From the NCBI RefSeq assembly GCF_041260155.1, contig NW_027248277.1, forward strand, positions 22,663,822-22,727,821: a stretch of 64,000 nt of DNA. The letters run 5' to 3'. A program made the position numbers and the translations under genes. The stretch comes from Ptychodera flava. Lineage: Eukaryota > Hemichordata > Enteropneusta > Ptychoderidae. Within the stretch, counting starts at the first letter, position 1. Each line of letters starts with the position of its first letter. The notes under the pieces were generated by a model. That model was not told the origin of the DNA and ran no database searches. It worked only from the letters and a program-made list of their open reading frames with translations. Of the stretch, positions 1 to 10,469 are shown one piece after another.

Positions 1-172
1 TTTTCATTTTCTGAAATAGGCACTACGTCGATGAACAAGGTCAACATTGTAAAACTCTCCGTACCGGAGTGTGTGATGCTTTGTATCTGTTGTTTTCACA
101 ATTATGTTCTAACCTCTGTCAAAAACAATTTGAAAATCAGTGTTGTTTTTTCCTTTTTATTCCGATTCCAAG

Positions 173-301
173 CTGTTCCTGCTAAAATTTTTTTCTCCAC
201 CACCAAATATCATTTACGGTTTTAGAGGCAAGAGCGTCAGTATTGAGTGCAATTGCTCTGGTAGTCCAGAACCTACCATAACATGGTCCTTTGGTGGTCT
301 G
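173..301 (+). CDS. Exon: first half of an Ig domain, L1CAM/neuroglian-type adhesion gene
   Basis: This 43-codon open block starts after a pyrimidine-rich tract ending in AG and stops at a GTAAGT donor, so both junctions are phase 0. Its translation contains the start of an Ig domain: a cysteine in IECNCSGSP, then the PEPTITW stretch with the core tryptophan. The partner cysteine lies in the next exon, so the Ig domain is split by an intron. L1CAM-family proteins are neuronal cell-surface adhesion molecules with six Ig domains followed by FN3 repeats. The order Ig to FN3 seen here suggests this is the last Ig domain. The upstream part of the gene is outside the window. The family call is an inference from domain order and the FN3 motifs downstream. 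Confidence 0.7.
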
Positions 302-564
302 GTAAGTGGACTTGACCATGAGCTTACAGGTGCATTAGCAAGTCTTCCTGACAACTATCTTTCAAGGCTGAAAATATATTTCAGGCATATCAAAATTAGT
401 AGACATAGTATTAATGACATAGTTTAACATACCATATGTATGGAACTCAACTGCAATTAAAGCTATGAAATATAAAGAATTGCTTGAATATTTGCCTGAT
501 ATTAATCTGATCGTCCGTTGGATTTGCCATATGTTTGCATTGGAATAACATTGCGCATTTGCAG

Positions 565-709
565 GATGTGTCGGGCGATCGATATGAAATTTTGTCGAAC
601 GGCACGCTGATCAACAGTAACATAACGGAGAGCGATGGTGGTCAATATACATGCAGTGCTCTAAATGAATATAGTCAAGATTCTGCCAGTGCGGAACTAA
701 GTGTAAGAG
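565..709 (+). CDS. Exon: second half of the Ig domain, phase 1 end
   Basis: The exon follows a GCAG acceptor and ends at G|GTATGT, which gives 48 codons plus one base. It carries the canonical Ig F-strand motif, SDGGQYTCSALNEY, with the second disulphide cysteine. It then runs through SASAELSV, the typical end of an I-set domain. Three Asn-X-Ser/Thr sites are visible (NGT, NSN/NIT region), as expected for an extracellular domain. Its phase-1 end matches the phase-1 start of the FN3 exons downstream. The domain boundary and exon boundary coincide, as is usual in this family. Confidence 0.75.
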
Positions 710-1248
710 GTATGTCGTTCTGTTCTAAAGGAAATTAAATGAACCGATTAAACCTGGGACACTTGACTCGATCCTTAAATATTTTCTAATGAAAGAAATT
801 AGTGTATTTTTCACTAAAGTCATATAAGTGGTTGCTACAAACGCTGTATATACGTTGGTGTTCCTCTTTTCACCAGTTTGCCCTATTCAATATACGAGGA
901 CCATTTAGCAAAATCATGGTGGTTGGAGGATTTTAGTTTCTGCAATTTTTGTTGTGTAGGGTCATGATAAAATTATTTAATTTTCATAATTTTCATTCTA
1001 AAAAGTAAACGTGTTGCCGCTGTTATCTACGTTTGTTTCTCTTCTGCAAAGACATTTCAATCACGATATCATGTTTCGAAAAGCCAAACACTTGACGCGG
1101 ATGCTTAGGGTTAGTTCTCCGATAGGTGTATTTACCAAAAGACTACATTAATAATTCGGGCAAATTGAGTAAAAAGTAAGTTTAATTTAACTTACCCTTA
1201 GAACCCCAATTTCATTAAAATGACCATTGATCTTCGTTTTGCTTTCAG
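710..1248 (+). other. Intron between Ig and FN3 exons
   Basis: Non-coding sequence. The last ~200 bases (from 1052) are the first copy of the intronic part of the triplicated unit. I see no other feature in it. Confidence 0.6.
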
Positions 1249-1620
1249 ATGTACCATCAATACCATTGAATATCAATATAGAAAATGCTACAGACAGCAA
1301 GCTGGACCTCATCTGGTCACCATCTGAACCAAATAACTCACCAATAGAGGCATATATCATCCAGTATGCCACTGCTTTCACTAACTTTACAAAGTGGAAG
1401 ATGTTGACGCAGGAACGAGGTGACCAAACCAAAACCACTGTGTACCTCTCCCCATGGGTAACCTACAAATTCCGTGTGATTGCACGTAATGGAATCGGCA
1501 ACTCTGCCCCCAGTGAAGAGGTCGGGGAGTACAGTACTCAGCCAGCTATTCCGGAGTGTAATCCTACAAATTTACGAGGAAAGGGAGATTTGCCATCAAA
1601 CATGATTATCACAATAGGAT
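1249..1620 (+). CDS. FN3 exon, tandem copy 1
   Basis: This exon starts in phase 1 after GCTTTCAG and ends at a GTGAGT donor. It encodes an FN3 domain of L1CAM/neuroglian type. The signs are DVPSIPLN at the start, LDLIWSPSEPNNSPIEAY with the B-strand tryptophan, the TKW/LSPWVTYKFRVIARNG core, and a linker rich in Pro and Cys leading to NPTNLRGKGDLP, which begins the next FN3. An exon of 371 bases would keep frame between the phase-1 end upstream and the phase-0 exon at 3850. This copy is 372 bases, with one extra base just before the donor compared with copy 2 (ACAATAGGAT against ACATGGGAT). It has the longest open frame of the three copies and is the best candidate for the used exon. The defect may be a sequencing error. 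Confidence 0.7.
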
Positions 1621-1933
1621 GTGAGTATAGACAAGGTGTTGGAGATTTCTTTTCACGTGATTGAATATTCATGACTGCCATTAAATGCCTTTGGGATCTC
1701 ACTGCTAGCATTGCTTAGTTCTTTTATTTTTAACCAAACATTTCAATCACGATATCATGTTTCAAAAGCCAAACACTTGACGCGAATGCTTAGGGTTAGT
1801 TCTCCCATAGGTGTATTTACCAAAAGACTACATTAATAATTCGGGCAAATTGAGTAAAAAGTAAGTTTAATTTAACTTACCCTTAGAACCCCAATTTCAT
1901 TAAAATGACCATTGATCTTCGTTTTGCTTTCAG

Positions 1934-2302
1934 ATGTACCATCAATACCTTGAATATCAATATAGAAAATGCTACAGACAGCAAGCTGGACCTCATCTGG
2001 TCACCATCTGAACCAAATAATTCACCAATAGAGGCATATATCATCCAGTATGCCACTGCTTTCACTAACTTTACAAAGTGGAAGATGTTGACGCAGGAAC
2101 GAGGTGACCAAACCAAAACCACTGTGTACCTCTCCCCATGGGTAACCTACAAATTCCGTGTGATTGCACGTAATGGAATCGGCATCTCTGCCCCCAGTGA
2201 AGAGGCCGGGAGTACAGTACTCAGCCAGCTATTCCGGAGTGTAATTCTACCAATTTGCGAGAAAAGGGAGATTTGCCATCAAACATGATTATCACATGGG
2301 AT
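1934..2302 (+). pseudogene. FN3 exon, tandem copy 2 (frame broken)
   Basis: Same exon as copy 1 with acceptor and donor intact, but 369 bases instead of the expected 371. It lacks one base near the start (ATACCTTGAA against ATACCATTGAA) and one base in the linker (GAGGCCGGGAG against GAGGTCGGGGAG). Its 3' end keeps the ancestral-looking ATCACATGGGAT before the donor, which encodes the expected ITWD. With a shifted frame the conserved FN3 residues are lost at both ends, although the middle (WSPSEPNNSP to RVIARNG) is intact. Expression by exon skipping cannot be judged from sequence. Confidence 0.65.
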
Positions 2303-2616
2303 GTGAGTATAGACATGGTTGTTAGAGATTTCTTTTCACGTGATTGAATATTCATGACTGCCATTAAATGCCTTTGGGATCTCACTGCTAGCATTGCTTA
2401 GTTCTTTATATTTAACCAAACATTTCAATCACGATATCATGTTTCGAAAAGCCAAACACTTGACGCGGATGCTTAGGGTTAGTTCTCCGATAGGTGTATT
2501 TACCAAAAGACTACATTAATAATTCGGGCAAATTGAGTAAAAAGTAAGTTTAATTTAACTTACCCTTAGAACCCCAATTTCATTAAAATGACCATTGATC
2601 TTCGTTTTGCTTTCAG

Positions 2617-2986
2617 ATGTACCATCAATACCATTGAATATCAATATAGAAAATGCTACAGACAGCAAGCTGGACCTCATCTGGTCACCATCTGAACCAA
2701 ATAATTCACCAATAGAGGCATATATCATCCAGTATGCCACTGCTTTCACTAACTTTACAAAGTGGAAGATGTTGACGCAGGAACGAGGTGACCAAACCAA
2801 AACCACTGTGTACCTCTCCCCATGGGTAACCTACAAATTCCGTGTGATTGCACGTAATGGAATCGGCATCTCTGCCCCCAGTGAAGAGGCCGGGAGTACA
2901 GTACTCAGCCAGCTATTCCGGAGTGTAATTCTACCAATTTGCGAGAAAAGGGAGATTTGCCATCAAACATGATTATCACATAGGAT
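2617..2986 (+). pseudogene. FN3 exon, tandem copy 3 (frame broken)
   Basis: Third copy with splice sites intact, 370 bases. Its start matches copy 1 (ATACCATTGAA) but its linker has the same one-base loss as copy 2. The codon that is TGG in copy 2 just before the donor reads TAG here. Shared coding variants (AATAATTC and GGCATC) also tie it to copy 2, while its upstream intron matches copy 1. It therefore looks like a mosaic of the other two. Confidence 0.65.
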
Positions 2987-3103
2987 GTGAGTATAGACAA
3001 GGTTGTTGGAGATTTCTTTTCACGTGATGAATATTCATGACTGCCATTAAATGCCTTTGGGATCTCACTGCTAGCATTGCTTAGTTCTTTTATTTTTAAC
3101 CAA

Positions 3104-3849
3104 TATTAGTCAATGTATTGCAATTAGGGATGTTTTAACACGTATTAATACCGTAGCCACAGACTTTAACTGGGTATAAAGTTTGAACTCTGCAATAAAA
3201 GGTGATTACTGAACTCAAAAATTGCAACCTCCACAAAATGTATCAATAAAATGCTTGACTGCATGGTGCATATTGTCATTCCAATCCTCACAGTAACATG
3301 TCGCCATATATTTTACAAATATTGTTCTACGTGCCCTCCAGTCATAAACAATATGATTTTTTTTTAAATGGCAGGAGATTTAAAATTAAGTAGAAAATAT
3401 CAAATTTGCATGACCGGTTCAAATGAATGTTGTCTCATTGCAATTAAAGGCTATTTTATTGATTCGACAAAGGACTATCTCAGAAAATAGAGAGATAGTT
3501 GCACGTTGCCACTTACCGATGATATGCCACTTACGGTCTTTAGGTAACTTGGAAACACATATCTATTAGAATAAAGCTGGTATCAGAAACGAATTTTTCA
3601 GAAAATATTTGTCATTAAATGTTTGCTTTGTTTATCTGAAAAGGCTCCACAGACAAATAACAATTTATGCCCTCAAGAAGATTGGCGAAGTTTCCTTCAG
3701 GTTTGCCGTAACATTCATAGGTAAAATCAGTTTTCCAAAGAAATGCCATGTCCCGTAAAATGTAAAATAGTGGGAAATCTTTTCTACTGTACCACCTGCA
3801 AGGCCGCAGCATTTGAATGACTTTGATTTTTGTGTATGTTACCTTATAG
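3104..3849 (+). other. Intron between FN3 exons
   Basis: AT-rich non-coding sequence between the triplicated unit and the next exon. I see no gene or clear repeat in it. Confidence 0.55.
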
Positions 3850-4066
3850 CCTGTTCCTGAAGAGTACCACAATGGTCCAGATTTCAGATACAATCTAAGA
3901 TATCGCAAGGCTGGTGAATCCGACTGGACTACTGAAGTCATTAGTGACTGGCGGGAGAGAATATTCGTTGTAGAGAATACACCAACATTCCAAGCATATG
4001 AAATTGAAATTCAGAGTGAAAATTCAATGGGACTGTCAGCTTATCCAAGCATGTATATTGGTTTCT
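3850..4066 (+). CDS. Exon: next FN3 domain of the adhesion gene
   Basis: The exon starts in phase 0 after ACCTTATAG. Its translation has the signature of an L1CAM-family FN3: PVPEEYHNGPDFRYNLRYRK, then SDWTTEV, a TFQAYEIEIQSENSMG core equivalent to the usual YEFRVQAENxxG, and a YIGFSGKD end like the YIGYSGED of vertebrate family members. It continues directly from the preceding FN3 exon's ITWD|P junction. The 3' end is uncertain. No GT donor lies at the expected place, a GC donor (TCAG|GCAAAG) would fit the family's phase, and the frame runs open to about 4097. The Gmr1-like element begins 84 bases further on, inside the presumed next intron. The rest of the gene is not in the window beyond the element as far as I can see. 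Confidence 0.7.
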
Positions 4067-4149
4067 CAGGCAAAGATGATAATTATCGTCCACTTTGAAA
4101 TCAGTTTGATCATTATATAAATGTTGTGTTGAATCCTCTGTCTTACCCT

Positions 4150-4721
4150 TGTTATGTAGGTCATTTCCCCCACACTCATCATGACCTGAGTTCAATTAGT
4201 CTAGAACATTCCCAAGGTCACTGCCCTTGATGACCTCACAACCTTGAATTCAATTAGTCATGTTTGGAATGTTCTGGAAAGTTGATTAGTTGTGTAAGGG
4301 AGATAATTTTAGAACAGTAATTAGCATGTCAATAAAAGTTCTAGATTGTTCTTATATGCCTTTATAAAAGGGACGTGCTCAGCTTCCAGTCAGACTTTTG
4401 GGATCGTGTCTCTTGTGTGTTACTAAACTCCAGCAGTAGTCATTCTCAAGACTTTTCAAGACCTTCACTGTCAACGCTGGATTTATACTGTGGACTTTGT
4501 GCAGCTTCAAGCCTGCAAGCCAAAGGACTGTTCATTCATCCGACTGACTGTTACAACTCTGAGACTGGAGCTTTGCCGTCCCAGCTGAGATAAGTAGTCT
4601 GTACACTTTTAAAGCTTGTACTCTATCCCTGACTTAGCAATTAGTTTTATTTTCGTAATAAATTTTGTTTAAACGTTATTTGCTGAGTTCACCCTTTTGT
4701 TCGTTTTCTCTGCACGTAACA
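4150..4721 (+). repeat. 5' LTR
   Basis: Begins TGTTATGTAGG and ends GCACGTAACA. It holds a TATA box (TATAAAAG at 4363) and a poly(A) signal (AATAAA at 4657), which place U3 before about 4390 and R/U5 after it. The copy at 9692-10262 matches it almost base for base. Confidence 0.95.
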
Positions 4722-4724
4722 AAT

Positions 4725-4742
4725 TGGGGGCTCGTCCGGGAT
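4725..4742 (+). promoter_or_regulatory. Primer-binding site, tRNA-Pro type
   Basis: The 18 bases TGGGGGCTCGTCCGGGAT lie three bases after the 5' LTR. They match the tRNA-Pro primer site known from murine leukaemia virus, so minus-strand synthesis was probably primed by tRNA-Pro. Confidence 0.85.
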
Positions 4743-4823
4743 ACGAACATTTTGAGCCGTTTGACAACATTTTGCCAGCCTTTTTAAAACTACTGTATAC
4801 TGTGAACTCAGCGAAATTTAATC

Positions 4824-5990
4824 ATGGCGGAATTTAAACCAGAGGAAATGGATGACCTTGATCAGGACACATTTGATTCCCTCAGAAAAGACGACCTCAT
4901 TGCACTGGCCAATTTCCTTAAAGTAGAAGTCAAAAGATCTATGCGCAAGAGGGAAATACAGTACCGTATTGCCAAACATCTAGTTGATTTAGGCCAATTT
5001 GAGGAATCCACCCTGAAAGATTATGAGCCCGAGTCTACCTCTGAACTCAGAAAATTAGAATTAGAAATGCAGACAAATTTGGAGATCAAGAAACTAGAAT
5101 TACAAATAGAAAAAGAAAAAATACAAATGCAGTTAGAAATGGAAGAAAGACAGAGAGAGAAAGATAGGCAGGAAAGATTAGAAATGAAACGTTTAGAGCT
5201 TGGACAGTCAGGAAAATCCTTCCCTTCACACGGTTTTGACATCACTAAGCATTTCAGGTTAGTTCCCCCTTTCCAAGAAAAGGATGTTGATAATATTTCC
5301 TTCATTTTGAGAAAATTGCTCAGAGTCTGAATTGGCCTAAGGAGTCCTGGTCTATGCTTTTGCAGAGTGCTTTGGTGGGTAAAGCCAGAGAAATTTACAT
5401 TCAATTGTCAGTAGAGCAGGCTTCAGATTATGATTCCGTGAAGGAATTAATTCTCAAGGGCTATGAGTTGGTGCCTGAAGCTTACCGTCAGAAATTTAGG
5501 GATTGTGAGAAGGTGAAGGATCAAACTTATGTTGAATTTGCTCGAACAAAAGAACAACTGTTTGATCGTTGGTGTTCTTCTGAAAAGGTCAGTCAGAATT
5601 ATGACAAATTACGACAACTTGTTTTGATTGAGGAATTTAAGAGGTGCATTCGGAGTGACATCAAGACGTTTATCAATGAACAAAAGGCAGATACATTAGA
5701 GGTTGCTGCACGTTTGGCCGATGATTATTCATTGACCCACAAATCTTCATTTCTCAGCAACCATCCCAGTCCTTTTCCTACAGAAACAATGCAGGTAAAT
5801 TTAACTCCTCCTTTCATCCAAGAATTTTTCAAAGGACAGTAGAAAATCAAATGACAACAGTTCACAGAGTTCAAGTAACACTCCCACATCATCAGATCCC
5901 AAGTCTCAATCTCCTTCTGAAAAACAGTTTGGTACACTTTCTTGTAATTATTGTAAGAAAGACGGCCATTTAATGTCAGAGTGTTTCAAA
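4824..5990 (+). pseudogene. gag region of the Gmr1-like element (fossil)
   Basis: The region opens with an acidic N-terminus (MAEFKPEEMDDLDQDTFDSL). A SAP-like helical segment (LIALANFLKVEV) and a long charged coiled coil rich in Glu, Lys, Arg and Gln follow. A capsid-like segment comes next (EQASDYDSVKELILKGYELVPEAYRQ and LVLIEEFKRCI), of the kind shared with SCAN/gag proteins. It ends with one zinc knuckle of CCHC type (CNYCKKDGHLMSEC). The start follows the primer site by about 80 bases. It is a broken fossil and no product should be assumed. Confidence 0.75.
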
Positions 5991-6159
5991 TTGAAAAGAA
6001 AACGTGAAGGTCAAAGTGGTCAAAGTGGATCTAAGCCAACCGGCTTTATTTCTTCATCAACTCAATTAGAGTCTAATAATGTGTGCAACACATTTTCTGA
6101 GGTTAAACCCCTCTTATCCCCAATTAATGAGGTCAAGGTCAATTCTTCTCAAGATAGCA

Positions 6160-6500
6160 TTATGGGTATTTTCGAACCATTTATTCATAATGGTTTTATA
6201 TCACTTTCTAGTGATTTCTCTTCCGCTACCCCTGTCAAAATTTTAAGAGATACCGGGGCTTCCCAGTCTCTTTTGTTGGCAGATACCCTGCCGTTTTCTG
6301 AAAAGTCATTTTCAGGTTCTAAAGTTCTTATTAAGGGGGTAGATTGTAATGACTACATTCCTGTTCCTCTCCATAATGTCTATTTGTCTTCGGACTTTGT
6401 TTCTGGACCTGTGGCTTTAGGTATTAGGCCTTTTTTGCCTTTTGAAGGGATTCACCTTCTTCTTGGAAACGACCTTGCTGGGGACAAGGTCATTACTAAT
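6160..6500 (+). pseudogene. Aspartic protease domain of the element (fossil)
   Basis: A retropepsin-like segment with the catalytic triplet in ILRDTGASQSLLL and a later GIHLLLGNDLAGD flap/ILG-like motif. It follows the zinc knuckle directly, as in Ty3/Gypsy gag-pol. Confidence 0.75.
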
Positions 6501-6769
6501 CCACTTGTGACTGATAATCCTAGTTTAGATCAGGATCCAGAGCCAATTGAACAAGAGATACCCGATTTATTTCCTTCATGTGCCATTACTCAAGCCATGT
6601 CAAAGAAAACTTCCGAGAATCAAAATACTCTCAAAAATAATGTCACAGATGTTGACTTAAATGACACCTTTCTCAGTCAGGTGTTTGACACGGATCATTC
6701 CGTTATCCCTCGTGGATTTGAAACTTCCAGTAAAACTTCTGCTGACCAAAGTCAGACATTTTCTAGATC

Positions 6770-8040
6770 AAATCTCATTGCAGAACAACACAAAGACCCA
6801 GATATTTTGTCTTTGTTTGACAGGGTAGATGATGAAGGTAAAACTTCAGATAGCTCTGTTTCCTATTATACAAAATCTGGTATCCTCATGCGTAAATGGA
6901 GACCTCCAGATGTTTTGGTTGATGACGATTGGGCTATAAAACATCAAATTGTGGTTCCAAAGCCCTACCATGCTGAAATATTGCGCCTGGCCCATGAAAC
7001 GCCCTGGGCTGGTCACTTAGGAGTCAGGAAAACTTATCATAAAATTCTCAGTCACTTTTATTGGCCTAATCTCAGGCAGGATGTAGCACATTTCTGTAAA
7101 ACTTGTCACACATGTCAAATGGTAGGAAAGCCAAATCAGACCATTCCAAAGGCCCCTTTACAGCCAATTCCTGCATTTCAAGAACCATTTAGTAGGATAC
7201 TAATAGACTGTGTTGGGCCCCTACCAAAAACAAGATCAGGAAATGAGTACATGCTGACAATAATGTGTACATCAACTCGGTTCCCCGAAGCCATACCACT
7301 GAGAAATATAAAGACAAAGACTATAGTGAGAGCTTTAGTCAAATTTTTCACTTTATTTGGCCTCCCTAAATGTGTCCAGTCCGATCAAGGCTCCAACTTT
7401 ATGTCTGGTATTTTTCAACAAGTAATGGATCAGCTAGGCATTAAACAGTATAGGTCATCCGCCTATCATCCAGAAAGTCAGGGTGCTCTTGAGCGATTTC
7501 ATCAAACTTTGAAAAACATGATTAGGACCTACTGTTTTGACACAGAGAAGCAGTGGGATGAAGGAATTCATTTTCTGCTCTTTGCTGTTAGAGAGTCAAT
7601 TCAAGTCTCTTGGTTTTAGCCCATTTGAGCTTGTATTTGGACATACAGTCCATGGCCCACTTAAGCTCGTTAAAGAGAAATTCCTATCAGACGATGATGA
7701 TTGTCTGAATATTTTGCAATATGTGTCAGATTTTCGTACAAAACTCTCTAAAGCATGTGAATTAGCCAGAGAAAATCTTGAGTCATCTCACAGTCAATGA
7801 AAACCAAATATGATAAAAGCACCTCAAAACGGAAGTTTGAACCAGGTCAAAAAGTTCTTGTTCTACTTCCGGTTCCTGGCAAACCACTCCATGCTCGTTA
7901 CTTTGGGCCATACCTAATTGATAAGAAATTGAGTGATTTAAATTACATCATAATAACACCTGACAGGCGAAAACAAAAACAGCTATGTCACATAAATATG
8001 CTTAAGCCATATTTGGATAGGGATAATCCTACTATAACTC
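6770..8040 (+). pseudogene. Integrase domain of the element, located before RT (fossil)
   Basis: An H2C2 zinc-binding N-terminus is seen in HETPWAGHLGVRKTYH with CKTCHTCQ. The catalytic core shows ILIDCVGPLP, VQSDQGSNF and HPESQGALERF, carrying the D, D and E residues. The C-terminus has a GPY/F-type module (KVLVLLPVP, then RYFGPYLI and HINMLKPY). Its place upstream of reverse transcriptase is the hallmark of Gmr1-like elements. Confidence 0.85.
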
Positions 8041-8139
8041 AGCCTGTCAGTGCAGTCAGTTCAAACCATTATGAAGATAGTGATACTGAAACTGACTTGA
8101 GTCAAAATACTCTAACTTCAAAGCTGGGCTCAGTCAAGC

Positions 8140-8920
8140 TTCAGAACTCAGAAATCCTGGAGAAGCTGAAGTCTACAAAGTTGGCACACCTCCAGCCAGA
8201 ACAACAACAACAGGTGAAAGAACTGCTCCACGAATATAAACACCTGTTTCAAGATGTTCCAACAAGGACAAACGTCATCTATCACGACGTTGATGTTGGG
8301 GACAGTAAGCCTGTAAAACAACATCCATACAGACTGAATCCAACAAAAGCGAAATATCTCCAGGAAGAAGTCAAATACCTGCTGGACAATGACTTTATTG
8401 AACCCAGTAAAAGTAACTGGAGTTCGCCGTGCATACTTGTTCCCAAATCAGATCACAGTTTCGTATGTGCACGGACTTTAGGAAGGTCAACACTTTAACA
8501 AAGACAGACACTTTCCCAATCCCGAGGATTGATGACTGCATCGACCGAGTGGGAAAGCCAAGTATGTGATGAAATTTGACCTACTGAAGGGATTTTGGCA
8601 AGTCCCTCTGACGGATCGTGCTCGTGAAATATCCGCCTTTGTTACACCAGACGGATTGTTCCAGTACAAGGTGATGCCATTCGGAATGAAGAACTCTCCG
8701 GCAACGTTCCAACGGATGATCAACGACGTCATATCCGGGCTAGACGGATGTGCAGCTTACGTTGACGACGTCGTCCTGTATAGTGACACCTGGGAGGAAC
8801 ACATCAAGCTCATGCGGAAGTTCTTTGAGAGACTGAGCAAAGCAATGTTGACTGTCAACCTTGCCAAATCTGAGTTTGGTTGGGCTAGGGTAACTTACCT
8901 CGGACATACTGTAGGATAGG
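8140..8920 (+). pseudogene. Reverse transcriptase domain of the element (fossil)
   Basis: Ty3/Gypsy RT blocks are visible in order: HPYRLNPTKAKYLQEEV, then SNWSSPCILVPK, then KFDLLKGFWQVPL, then VMPFGMKNSPATFQRMIN, then the catalytic YVDDVVLYS, then SEFGWARVTYLGHTV. A linker (LAHLQPEQQQQVKELLHEY) precedes it. Confidence 0.85.
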
Positions 8921-8999
8921 GTGAGGTAAACCTGTTGATGCCAAAATCAGTGCCATTTCAAGTTTTCCCATACCAAACTGCAAACGACAACTGATGCGC

Positions 9000-9560
9000 T
9001 TTTCTCGGTATGGCTGGTTACTACAGAAAATTCTGTCCAAATTTCTCCACAATTACTGAGCCTTTGACTAACTTACTTAAAAAGAAAGTAAAGTTTGTCT
9101 GGTCAGAGCAATGCCAACAGGCATTTGATACACTTAAAGCCATACTGCAAAGTGCCCCAGTGTTGTCTGCACCAGATTTCACTTTGCCATTCAAATTAGC
9201 TGTAGATGCTAGTGATACGGCTGCTGGTGCTGTTTTATTGCAAGAGGATAGTCATGGTGTAGATCATCCTGTTTGCTATTTTTCACGCAAATTTAACAAA
9301 TCCCAGAGAAACTACTCTACAATTGAAAAGAGTGTTTATCTTTGATATTAGCTTTACAGCATTTTGAAGTTTATGTTACTTCTTCAAATCAGCCAATAGT
9401 GGTTTATATTGATCACAACCCTCTTGTTTTTCTGCAGAAATTTAAAGGCAAAAATCAGAGATTGCTAAGATGGAGTTTAATGTTACAGGAGTTTAATCTT
9501 GACATTAGACATATCAAAGGCAGAGACAATTTAATTGCAGACTGTCTCTCTCGTATTTAG
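9000..9560 (+). pseudogene. RNase H domain of the element (fossil)
   Basis: The RT thumb/connection segment (GYYRKFCPNFSTITEPLT) leads into RNase H. The RNase H shows KLAVDASDTAAGAVL, then CYFSRKFNKSQRNYSTIEK, then VYIDHNPLVFLQ, and ends with GRDNLIADCLSR. This is the last coding domain before the polypurine tract. Confidence 0.85.
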
Positions 9561-9680
9561 AAATTATTGTTGTTCACTTTCAAGAAATTTTACTTTAGAG
9601 TAAAACAAATTTGAGTACTTAAATCCTTTTCAAGATTACATTTGTAAAAGAAAGATTTTTCTTTGAAAATTTTCTTTTTT

Positions 9681-9691
9681 GAAGAGGGGTG
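9681..9691 (+). promoter_or_regulatory. Polypurine tract
   Basis: GAAGAGGGGTG lies directly before the 3' LTR, the expected place and composition for the plus-strand primer. Confidence 0.75.
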
Positions 9692-10262
9692 TGTTATGTA
9701 GGTCATTTCCCCCACACTCATCATGACCTGAGTTCAATTAGTCTAGAACATTCCCAAGGTCACTGCCCTTGATGACCTCACAACCTTGAATTCAATTAGT
9801 CATGTTTGGAATGTTCTGGAAAGTTGATTAGTTGTGTAAGGGAGATAATTTTAGAACAGTAATTAGCATGTCAATAAAAGTTCTAGATTGTTCTTATATG
9901 CCTTTATAAAAGGGACGTGCTCAGCTTCCAGTCAGACTTTTGGGATCGTGTCTCTTGTGTGTTACTAAACTCCAGCAGTAGTCATTCTCAAGACTTTTCA
10001 AGACCTTCACTGTCAACGCTGGATTTATACTGTGGACTTTGTGCAGCTTCAAGCCTGCAAGCCAAAGGACTGTTCATTCATCCGACTGACTGTTACAACT
10101 CTGAGACTGGAGCTTTGCCGTCCCAGCTGAGATAAGTAGTCTGTACACTTTTAAAGCTTGTACTCTATCCCTGACTTAGCAATTAGTTTTATTTTCGTAA
10201 TAAATTTGTTTAAACGTTATTTGCTGAGTTCACCCTTTTGTTCGTTTTCTCTGCACGTAACA
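9692..10262 (+). repeat. 3' LTR
   Basis: Same sequence as the 5' LTR, with TATAAAAG and AATAAA at matching places. It is followed by the CCCT flank that also precedes the 5' LTR. Confidence 0.95.
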
Positions 10263-10469
10263 CCCTGTACAGTGAAATTCTGAAATATCTTTAAAATACA
10301 ATTAACAGTAATTTCAAACGAAAGCGCTGTCCGTCTTTTACTTCACATATCTGTTGTTTTGGGTACTATTTGACAAATTTTCATCAGTAACGTTGGTTTT
10401 GCAACCATTGTCATATCCACTGTATTTTAAATGTCCTGACATGCAGATTATCAATTAGATGACTTTTAA

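Larger units (their letters stand above)
1052..3103 (+). repeat. Three tandem copies of an FN3 exon with its flanking intron
   Basis: Three head-to-tail units begin at 1052, 1738 and 2420 and end near 3103, with lengths of about 686, 682 and 684 bases. Each contains ~195 bases of upstream intron, an acceptor (GCTTTCAG), an FN3 exon, a GTGAGT donor and ~115 bases of downstream intron. The copies are nearly identical along their whole length, introns included, so the duplication is recent, or the copies have been homogenised, or it is an assembly artefact. The break point of the unit is inside the introns. Confidence 0.9.
4150..10262 (+). mobile_element. Gmr1-like Ty3/Gypsy LTR retrotransposon, full-length fossil copy
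   Basis: Two almost identical ~571-base LTRs (TG...CA ends) enclose a tRNA-Pro-type primer site, a gag region with a CCHC knuckle, and pol. A four-base CCCT occurs on both flanks (4146-4149 and 10263-10266) and is the likely target duplication. The pol order is protease, integrase, reverse transcriptase, RNase H. Integrase before RT is the Ty1/Copia order, but the RT, RNase H and GPY/F integrase end are Ty3/Gypsy-like. That combination defines the Gmr1 clade of deuterostomes. The near-identity of the LTRs points to a young insertion. The internal frames carry roughly half a dozen breaks, so it is not a whole coding copy. It lies in the sense direction in an intron of the adhesion gene. Confidence 0.92.

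Noticed and set aside
1187-2806. Three repeated minus-strand open frames of ~80 codons over the FN3 units
   Set aside because: They are the antisense of the FN3 exon and repeat only because the exon is triplicated. No promoter or domain supports them.
4375-4593. 72-codon frame present in both LTRs
   Set aside because: It lies in the transcribed leader of the LTR. It has no known domain and is a by-product of the repeat.
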